Of a DNA stretch of 9,511 nt, positions 1-4,829 are shown in pieces. The first letter of the stretch is position 1. The number at the start of each line of letters is the position of its first letter. Origin of the DNA: Anaerolineae bacterium (GTDB taxonomy: Bacteria; Chloroflexota; Anaerolineae; Promineifilales; Promineifilaceae); assembly GCA_014879345.1 (NCBI GenBank), contig JACSSI010000143.1, positions 1 to 9,511 on the forward strand, in the 5' to 3' direction. Under the pieces are notes generated by a model that was given only the letters and a program-made list of their open reading frames with translations, made no database searches and was not told the origin of the DNA. Position numbers and translations under genes: made by a program.

Positions 1-1
1 T

Positions 2-44
2 AAAAAAAACGCCTTGTTTTATCGTTCTAAAACAAGGCGTTTTT
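2..44 (-). terminator. Intrinsic terminator downstream of glmS, probably bidirectional
   Basis: A perfect 13-bp stem pairs 9-21 with 28-40 around a 6-base loop (22-27). It extends to 17 bp through the flanking A (5-8) and T (41-44) runs. Read on the minus strand, it ends in a run of eight U from A2-A9, a textbook Rho-independent terminator about 110 bases past the glmS stop. Read on the plus strand it has a shorter T tract (40-44), so it could also stop transcription entering from the left. Confidence 0.85.
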
Positions 45-65
45 GCTAATTTGAGCTAAAAAAGA

Positions 66-127
66 CACTATCTATTGATGTAATCCCACTATTTATTGAA
101 AAATTCCACGTTCTATTGACGAATAGC
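66..127. repeat. Three tandem imperfect 20-21 bp repeats
   Basis: Units at 66-86, 87-106 and 107-127 each begin CAC and carry TATTGA at unit position 8 (positions 73, 94 and 114), followed by an A/T-rich tail. They lie in the 3' untranslated region of glmS, between its stop codon and the terminator. There is no spacer of independent sequence between units, so this is a degenerate minisatellite, not a CRISPR. Function unknown. Confidence 0.6.
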
Positions 128-150
128 ACTCTGCAACTCTGCCACTTTGC
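127..150. repeat. Three tandem 8-bp repeats next to the glmS stop
   Basis: CACTCTGC, AACTCTGC and CACTTTGC follow each other without gaps at 127-134, 135-142 and 143-150. They abut the 20-bp repeat block on one side and end 3 bases before the glmS stop on the other. They probably arose by slippage. Confidence 0.5.
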
Positions 151-153
151 TCC

Positions 154-1998
154 CTATTCCACCGTCACACTCTTTGCCAGATTTCGTGGCTGATCCACAT
201 CACAACCCAGGCGCACCGCCACATGGTAGGCAAACAATTGCAGCGGAATCGTATTGACAATAGGCGAGAGCAGCATCGGGGTAGGCGGCACATAGACCAC
301 ATGATCAGCTTCCTGTTGAATCGCCTCATCTCCTTCCGTGGCGATGGCAATGACGATGCCGCCTCGTGCTTTGGCTTGCTGAATCTGGCTGATCATCTTG
401 TCGTAGAGTGCATCCTGCGTGGCGATAGCTACTACCGGCATCGTCTCGTCGATGAGGGCGATGGGGCCATGTTTCATTTCACCCGCCGGATACCCTTCCG
501 CGTGGATGTAGCTGATTTCCTTCAACTTCAATGCTCCTTCGCGGGCAACTGCGAAATTGATGCCCCGGCCCAGATAGAGAAAATTGTGAACTTTAAAGAA
601 CTGATTGGCTAGTTCTTCGTAGGCAGCATCATGGTCTAAAACGCGGCCAGCCAGGTCTGGTAGCTGGACTAAATCGTCGATGAGTTGGCGTTGTCGGGTG
701 GGTGTGAGTGTGTGGCGTAATTGGCCGAGCGCGAGCGCCAGCAGGTATTGGTCTGTGAGCGACGTGGTGAACGCTTTGGTACTGGCGACGCCGATTTCGG
801 GGCCAGCTTGCATGGGGATGTAGCCGTCTGAGATGCGGGTGGATTGGCTGCCAACGGCGTTGACGATAGACCAGAGGGTGGCTCCCTTGGATTTTGCCAG
901 TTCACAGGCGGCCAGGGTGTCAGCGGTTTCTCCTGATTGGGTGATGGCAAGAACGGCCGTTCCCTCATCAATAAGCGGATCATAATACCGAAACTCAGAT
1001 GCATACGCCACTTCCGTAGGCAGCTTTGCCATCGACTCAATCATAAATTTACCAGCCAGGCCAGAATAGTAACTCGTGCCGCAAGCAATGATGATGAGCT
1101 TGTTGATCCGCTGTGCCAGTTCCGGTGTCAGATTCATTTCTGGCAGCTCGACACGGCCGTTTTCAAAATCAACCCGACCGCGTACGGTGTCGATGAGCGC
1201 CTGGGGCTGCTCGAAAATCTCTTTTTGCATGAAATGTTTGAACTCCCCCTTGGCGGCGCTAACCGGGTCCCAGCCGATGTGGTGGATTTCTGGCTGGAGC
1301 AGATTCCCCGCTAAATCTGTCACATCATAGCGGTCACAGGTCAGGATCGCCATCTGCTTGCTTTCCAGAAAAATCATGCTGCGCGTATATTCCAGAATGG
1401 CGGGAATGTCTGAGGCGATAAACATTTCATCCTCGCCGATACCCAGGGTGATGCCGCCCGCGTTGCCCAGTCGAGCGCAAATGAGGGTGTCGGGGCGGTC
1501 GATGCTCATGACCACTACGGCGTTGGCGCCTTTTAACTGGACGAGGGTGTGACGAACGGCCGTTTCCAATGATTCACCAGCCTCCACATACCGTTCAATC
1601 ATCTGCACAATTACCTCCGAATCAGTGTCAGATTCAAATATAATGCCTTCTGCCTCCAGTTCATCGCGCAGCGCCAAAAAGTTCTCAACAATACCATTGT
1701 GAACGATGACCACCTTGCCATTCATGCTAACGTGAGGATGGGCATTGCGCTGACTTGGTTCACCATGCGTAGCCCAGCGCGTATGGCCGATGCCAATAAG
1801 CCCTGAAAGGGGCGAAGCATGTAAAGATGCCATCAAATTGCCCAGCTTTCCCACATCACGCCGTAACGCGATGTGACCATTTTGCTCCAGCACAGCAATG
1901 CCAGCCGAGTCATACCCCCGATACTCCAGCTTTTTTAACCCACCCAAAACCACTGACGACGCATCACGAGAGCCAATATAACCAACGATACCACACAT
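154..1998 (-). CDS. glmS: Glutamine--fructose-6-phosphate aminotransferase (isomerizing)
   Basis: GlmS makes glucosamine-6-phosphate from fructose-6-phosphate and glutamine, the first committed cytoplasmic step to UDP-GlcNAc and peptidoglycan. The 614 residues match the usual length of about 610. The N-terminal class II glutaminase domain (about 1-220) starts MCGIVGYIG, with the catalytic Cys2 exposed after Met removal, then GHTRWATHGEPS (71-82) and HNGIVENF (100-107). Two SIS sugar-isomerase domains follow, with CGTSYYS (306-312), TQSGETADT (353-361) and KLKEISYIHAEG (491-502). The isomerase catalytic candidates are E494, H510 (GEMKH) and K609 in the C-terminal tail PRNLAKSVTVE, by alignment with the E. 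coli enzyme. The ATG has a TGGAGG ribosome site at 2005-2010, 6 bases upstream. Divergent from the membrane-protein cluster and followed by a strong terminator, so it is probably monocistronic. No glmS ribozyme core is apparent in the leader. The gene carries three copies of the CGGCCGTT palindrome. Confidence 0.97.
   Translation of the reverse strand: MCGIVGYIGSRDASSVVLGGLKKLEYRGYDSAGIAVLEQNGHIALRRDVGKLGNLMASLHASPLSGLIGIGHTRWATHGEPSQRNAHPHVSMNGKVVIVHNGIVENFLALRDELEAEGIIFESDTDSEVIVQMIERYVEAGESLETAVRHTLVQLKGANAVVVMSIDRPDTLICARLGNAGGITLGIGEDEMFIASDIPAILEYTRSMIFLESKQMAILTCDRYDVTDLAGNLLQPEIHHIGWDPVSAAKGEFKHFMQKEIFEQPQALIDTVRGRVDFENGRVELPEMNLTPELAQRINKLIIIACGTSYYSGLAGKFMIESMAKLPTEVAYASEFRYYDPLIDEGTAVLAITQSGETADTLAACELAKSKGATLWSIVNAVGSQSTRISDGYIPMQAGPEIGVASTKAFTTSLTDQYLLALALGQLRHTLTPTRQRQLIDDLVQLPDLAGRVLDHDAAYEELANQFFKVHNFLYLGRGINFAVAREGALKLKEISYIHAEGYPAGEMKHGPIALIDETMPVVAIATQDALYDKMISQIQQAKARGGIVIAIATEGDEAIQQEADHVVYVPPTPMLLSPIVNTIPLQLFAYHVAVRLGCDVDQPRNLAKSVTVE
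952..961. repeat. AACGGCCGTT palindrome, copy 1 (in glmS)
   Basis: Exact 10-base palindrome. On the glmS strand it encodes Thr-Ala-Val (347-349). A near copy at 1153-1161 (ACGGCCGTT) encodes Asn-Gly-Arg (280-282) in another frame. Confidence 0.7.
1555..1564. repeat. AACGGCCGTT palindrome, copy 2 (in glmS)
   Basis: Exact 10-base palindrome, extended on one side to AACGGCCGTTT, encoding Thr-Ala-Val (146-148) of GlmS. Confidence 0.7.
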
Positions 1999-2231
1999 AA
2001 TAAACCTCCATGGTTGTGTGACATAGAACAGAGTGCAGTGTTTTCATTACGCTGCCAAAATGGGCGCACGTAAACTGAACAATGCCATATGCCTACTTGT
2101 GGCGTCCCTAAGTTGTCTTGAGTTGGGGAACGCCCCTTCAGAAATAATATAAAATTGACCACGTGTGTTGAGTTTTGTGCCAACAGTTACCCATTGGATT
2201 TGTTTCAACACGTCTTGAAGGGGCTTAGAAA

Positions 2232-2321
2232 CAGAATCGTGGCGATTCTGGAAGGCATCCGCTGATCTTTCGATTTTCCTGACTGCGGTCTGCTGTCAGT
2301 TAGGCCTACCTCGCGGTAGGC
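2232..2321. repeat. Cluster of three short-loop hairpins (REP-like)
   Basis: Three separate palindromes stand in a row. CAGAATCG/CGATTCTG (2232-2239 with 2243-2250) has a 3-base loop. CTGAC/GTCAG (2279-2283 with 2295-2299) encloses TGCGGTCTGCT. GCCTACC/GGTAGGC (2304-2310 with 2315-2321) has the loop TCGC. The stems are perfect. Together they resemble extragenic palindromic repeat units or an RNA with several stem-loops. The 9-mer GCGGTCTGC (2285-2293) recurs in the hairpin pair upstream of the CAP gene at 8015-8023. Confidence 0.5.
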
Positions 2322-2391
2322 AACCTCCACCTCGTCAACCGGAATAAACAGGGTATTCAACAAATATTCCGATCCTTGCGCTAACCAGCCC

Positions 2392-2409
2392 TGAGATAAA
2401 ATTATCTCA
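2392..2409. promoter_or_regulatory. 18-base dyad, possible operator or weak hairpin
   Basis: TGAGATAA and TTATCTCA flank a central AA, a perfect 8-bp dyad. It is A/T-rich with no T run after it, so it looks more like a protein-binding dyad than a terminator. No promoter could be tied to it. Confidence 0.3.
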
Positions 2410-2503
2410 TTATTCAAATTGTTAAATGATATTCAAGTCATGCTATCCGCGCTTTACAAAACTGTCAAGGAAGCCCAAACTGCCAGGTAGATGTTAAAAG
2501 ATT

Positions 2504-2565
2504 TGTCTCGAGTAATTTATAGGTTTAGAAGCTAAAATCGTTAGAGTCTCTCGAGACAGAAACCT
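2504..2565. promoter_or_regulatory. Inverted repeat pair with CTCGAG cores upstream of the membrane cluster
   Basis: TGTCTCGAG (2504-2512) is matched perfectly by CTCGAGACA (2550-2558) across 37 bases. A second pair, AGGTTT (2521-2526) with AAACCT (2560-2565), interleaves with the first, so an RNA copy could form a pseudoknot. The right CTCGAG lies in its own small dyad TCTCGAGA (2549-2556). Two identical cores 43 bases apart, about four helical turns, would also suit a looping regulator. The start of the membrane cluster is about 120 bases downstream. Confidence 0.35.
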
Positions 2566-2616
2566 GACCGTGATAGCGGCAAGTACTTCAAAATTGACAA
2601 AATGCGTTACAATTAC

Positions 2617-2640
2617 ACGAAAAAGCATCATCTTTTTCGT
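2617..2640 (+). promoter_or_regulatory. Perfect 9-bp hairpin in the 5' leader of the membrane cluster
   Basis: ACGAAAAAG (2617-2625) pairs with CTTTTTCGT (2632-2640) around CATCAT. A TACAAT box at 2608-2613, a possible -10 with only a weak -35, would start transcription inside this dyad, the usual place for a repressor operator. It ends 45 bases before the first start codon. It is not followed by a T run, so a terminator is unlikely. Confidence 0.4.
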
Positions 2641-2685
2641 TATGTTTGCTACCCCGTTTGAGAAAAGATAGTGGAGGGAACTTGA

Positions 2686-2931
2686 ATGACTGCACGAACC
2701 AAGCACTTGCTGCGTAACTTTATTCTCGAATTATTTGTTTATGGTGTGTTGTTGGTTGTCTATTTTTTGACGGTCTTACAATTCTTGGATGAGCCTCTCT
2801 ATAATTTGTTTAACCAAAACTTGTGGGTCTATGCGGGAGCGGCTTTGCTGCTAATTGTTGTACAAGCAGTGGTTTTGGAATGGGTAACATCGTTCTTAAT
2901 AGACAGACTTGGTCTGGAAACCTTGGAGTAG
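2686..2931 (+). CDS. Small two-helix membrane protein, first gene of a TauE/Usp cluster
   Basis: No family is recognised. The 81-residue protein has a basic N-terminus (TARTKHLLRN), a hydrophobic segment at about 11-32, an amphipathic stretch around 33-46 (DEPLYNLFNQN) and a second hydrophobic segment at about 47-70, ending in the acidic tail LETLE. This predicts two membrane helices with both ends on the cytoplasmic side. GGAGGG at 2673-2678 lies 7 bases before the ATG. The stop is 3 bases before the tauE-like ATG, whose own ribosome site lies within the end of this gene, so translation is probably coupled. It could be a subunit, chaperone or regulator of the exporter. This is inference from position only. 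Confidence 0.8.
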   Translation: MTARTKHLLRNFILELFVYGVLLVVYFLTVLQFLDEPLYNLFNQNLWVYAGAALLLIVVQAVVLEWVTSFLIDRLGLETLE

Positions 2932-2934
2932 TCC

Positions 2935-3840
2935 ATGTATTTTCCGATAAGTGATGTGACGATTAGCCCCTTCCTTTTGATTGGTATTGGTTTCATGGTG
3001 GGGATATTGGGCGGTTTTTTTGGAGTTGGTGGTGGCTTTTTAGCCGGGCCGATGATGTTTTGGGCGGGTGTGCCTATGAATTTTGTGATAGGCACAGATT
3101 TGGCGCATATGACGGGCAAGTCGATTGTGGCTGCAAAGCGCCACCGCACATTGGGCCATGTGGATATGCGCCTGGGCGCTGTCATGATTTTGGGGACGAT
3201 GGTTGGCGTTGAAATTGGGGCGAATGTTATTGAGGCATTGGAACTGTCTGGCAATATTGATCAGGTTATTGGCATGATTTATATTGTCATTCTGATTCTG
3301 ATTGGCAGCTTTACGGCGTGGGAAAGTATTAAGGCGATTCGTATGGTGGATTCTGGGCATGCTGAGGGCAAAGATGCCCTGGCTTTCACCTCAATTACAA
3401 GAAAGGTACGCAAAATCAGAATTTGGCCGATGGTCTCTTTCCCTGGTTCGGGTATTGATGAGATTTCGTTGTGGATTGTGATTGGCGTGGGCATGGCAAC
3501 GGGTATTTTGGCCGGGATGCTGGGCGTTGGCGGTGGGTTTATCCGTATGCCGATGTTGATTTATTTGCTGGGCGTGCCGACGCATGTGGCTGTGGGCACT
3601 GATTTGTTTGAGATTATTTTCTCGGCTGGATATGGCACATTAACTCATGGGGTGAAAGGCAATGTCGATATTTTGATGGCGCTGGTGATGCAGACCGGGG
3701 CGGCATTGGGCGCTCAAATTGGCGCGACTGGTACGCGTTATTTTGCAGGGCCACGTATTCGTTTGTTTTTCTCGATTTTGCCTTTTATTGGCGCTGCTTT
3801 GGTGATTATTCGCTTGCTGAATGGGGGCGTGGCGCATTAG
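2935..3840 (+). CDS. TauE/SafE (TSUP) family anion permease
   Basis: Inner-membrane permease of the TauE/SafE family, whose members export sulfite, sulfoacetate or related organic anions. The 301 residues show the family's internal duplication: GGFFGVGGGF (26-35) with GTDL (53-56) in the first half, and GMLGVGGGF (184-192) with GTDL (211-214) in the second. Each is followed by hydrophobic segments, 7-8 in total. A hydrophilic linker of about 45 residues (about 128-172), with basic clusters (RKVRKIR) and FPGSGID, separates the halves. The ATG at 2935 has TGGAG at 2924-2928. The coding strand is visibly G+T rich. It is followed after 11 bases by a Usp gene, a frequent type of neighbour for transporters under stress control. 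The substrate cannot be read from the sequence; sulfite is only the commonest guess. Confidence 0.88.
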   Translation: MYFPISDVTISPFLLIGIGFMVGILGGFFGVGGGFLAGPMMFWAGVPMNFVIGTDLAHMTGKSIVAAKRHRTLGHVDMRLGAVMILGTMVGVEIGANVIEALELSGNIDQVIGMIYIVILILIGSFTAWESIKAIRMVDSGHAEGKDALAFTSITRKVRKIRIWPMVSFPGSGIDEISLWIVIGVGMATGILAGMLGVGGGFIRMPMLIYLLGVPTHVAVGTDLFEIIFSAGYGTLTHGVKGNVDILMALVMQTGAALGAQIGATGTRYFAGPRIRLFFSILPFIGAALVIIRLLNGGVAH

Positions 3841-3851
3841 GAGTGGCAGTC

Positions 3852-4670
3852 ATGAAGATGTTGATTTGTGTTAGTAAATTACCTTATGCAGAATCGACTT
3901 TGTTATTTGGGGGTTTGATTGCTGGCCTTGAAAAAGCGGATGTGACACTGACAACGGTGATTCGTAATGAAGTGGATCGGCCGTTAGCCGAGGAGATGTT
4001 AGCCAGGGCACAAGCATTATTAACTGTGCCTCAGGTGGAAACGGCCGTTTGTATCGGGTCACCTGCTGCGGCAATATTAAACCAGGCTGAAAGCGGTGAT
4101 TACGATACCATTGTGGTAGGCGGTCATATATTAGGTGGCTTCTTTGATCGGTTTGCTACTTCCACAATGAAAAAAGTAGCAACCAAAGCCGCCACCAATG
4201 TGTTAGTGGTTCAGGCGCGGCGTTCTGCAATCAACCACATCCTCGTTTGCACGGCCGGGCGCGAAGTAGATCGGCCATTAATTGAAAAAAGTGCCTCCCT
4301 TGCTAAAGGCGCAGACGCAAAGGTAACGGTCATGTTTGTTTCTGATCCGGTTCCGGCAATGTATACCGGCTTGAAAACGATGGAGGAAACATTATCAGAG
4401 TTGCTGCAATCTGATACCGTGCAGGCACGAGAATTAAAATGGAGTATGCAATATTTTAAGGATACTGGCGTAGACGCCAAGCTAAAATTGCGCAGTGGTA
4501 TTGTCACTGATGAGATTCATCATGAAATTAAAGTTGGCGATTATGATCTTGTGATTGTTGGGGCTCAGACTGAGAATAATTTTTGGAATGAGTTGTTAGT
4601 GGGCAGCATCACAGGTGATATTGTTGAATTGTCATCCAGTTCTGTTTTCGTGGTGCGCACGCATAGGTAG
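3852..4670 (+). CDS. Tandem universal stress protein (two Usp domains)
   Basis: A cytoplasmic Usp-family protein, generally involved in nucleotide-dependent stress or transporter regulation. The 272 residues hold two Usp folds (about 1-125 and 128-270). In each, a strand (MLICVS; HILVCT) opens the fold and TNVLVVQ or SSVFVVR closes it. The ATP-loop pattern G-x2-G-x9-G-S/T is degenerate: domain 1 has GGHILGG (90-96) then TST in place of GS (103-105); domain 2 has GAQT (237-240) but keeps GS (251-252). Nucleotide binding may therefore be weak or limited to one domain. I chose the ATG at 3852 because AGGAG (3839-3843) lies 8 bases upstream; a GTG at 3843 would overlap that site. The gene ends in tandem TAG stops. 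It carries one exact palindrome copy. Confidence 0.9.
   Translation: MKMLICVSKLPYAESTLLFGGLIAGLEKADVTLTTVIRNEVDRPLAEEMLARAQALLTVPQVETAVCIGSPAAAILNQAESGDYDTIVVGGHILGGFFDRFATSTMKKVATKAATNVLVVQARRSAINHILVCTAGREVDRPLIEKSASLAKGADAKVTVMFVSDPVPAMYTGLKTMEETLSELLQSDTVQARELKWSMQYFKDTGVDAKLKLRSGIVTDEIHHEIKVGDYDLVIVGAQTENNFWNELLVGSITGDIVELSSSSVFVVRTHR
4039..4050. repeat. AAACGGCCGTTT palindrome, copy 3 (in the Usp gene)
   Basis: Twelve-base perfect palindrome encoding Thr-Ala-Val (64-66). A partial copy, TCGGCCGTT, lies at 3977-3985 in the same gene. Confidence 0.7.
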
Positions 4671-4681
4671 TAGTTCAGCAT

Positions 4682-4711
4682 AATTCGCGTCAATTAGCGT
4701 TAATTCGATGC
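4682..4711. repeat. Three tandem 10-bp repeats, AATT-core
   Basis: AATTCGCGTC, AATTAGCGTT and AATTCGATGC follow each other exactly in phase, each opening with AATT. The 10-base period is close to one helical turn, which places the A/T steps on one face of the DNA and could favour bending. Confidence 0.5.
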
Positions 4712-4716
4712 CAAAA

Positions 4717-4778
4717 TTTCATACATCGTGGCCTCGGTGTGAGTTCAGCCGAACGGTGCGCCCCGCTCATGGGGAACT
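4717..4778 (-). repeat. 62-bp dispersed repeat, copy 1 (inverted relative to copy 2)
   Basis: The reverse complement matches 7943-8004 without gaps at 53 of 62 positions (my count). The best kept parts are ACCGTTCGGCTGA and CGATGTATGAAA. The match ends sharply on both sides. This copy has a CCCC/GGGG hairpin (4761-4764 with 4771-4774) that is only partly kept in the other. It lies about 50 bases before the SLC13 start codon. Confidence 0.65.
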
Positions 4779-4829
4779 CCTCAGTCACAACAACATCTCC
4801 TTATTATTTTCAAGGAAAGGTAGCTTTCA

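Larger units (their letters stand above)
1999..2685. other. 687-base divergent spacer, rich in hairpins, no convincing gene
   Basis: Separates the glmS start from the start of the membrane cluster. Near glmS it holds a GGGG/CCCC hairpin (2125-2128 with 2133-2136) inside the probable glmS leader. A TATATT-like -10 on the minus strand lies at 2146-2151, but no matching -35 is convincing. A 9-base inverted repeat pairs GCCCCTTCA (2132-2140) with TGAAGGGGC (2216-2224), enclosing a second imperfect pair, ACGTGTGTTGA (2161-2171) with TCAACACGT (2205-2213). The centre holds the short-stem hairpin cluster and the right part several dyads, listed separately. Open frames here have no ribosome site and no recognisable domain. 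Confidence 0.6.
4671..4829. other. 159-base gap between the Usp and SLC13 genes
   Basis: Starts with a second in-frame TAG after the Usp stop, then holds the 10-bp tandem repeats and the 62-bp dispersed repeat, and ends in the ribosome site AAGGAAAGG (4812-4820) of the next gene. No clear promoter or T-tailed terminator was seen. Whether the SLC13 gene is in the same transcript stays open. Confidence 0.55.

Noticed and set aside
66..127. CRISPR array
   Set aside because: The units are adjacent and imperfect, with no unique spacers and no cas genes.
1999..2160. glmS ribozyme in the glmS leader
   Set aside because: No recognisable ribozyme core or cleavage-site context; only a small GGGG/CCCC hairpin is present.
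2205..2417. Leftward 70-residue open frame in the divergent spacer
   Set aside because: It starts with TTG, has no ribosome site, matches no known family and is built over the hairpin cluster. A relic of a longer gene cannot be excluded.
2594..2613. TTGACA (2594) with TACAAT (2608) as one promoter
   Set aside because: The two boxes are only 8 bases apart, too close to act together. At most TACAAT works with a poor -35 upstream.
2494..2706. Leftward 70-residue open frame overlapping the first membrane gene
   Set aside because: It overlaps the well-supported start of the two-helix protein and covers the regulatory dyads. No domain or ribosome site was seen.
3843..3851. GTG start for the Usp gene
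   Set aside because: This codon overlaps the AGGAG ribosome site that is correctly spaced for ATG 3852.
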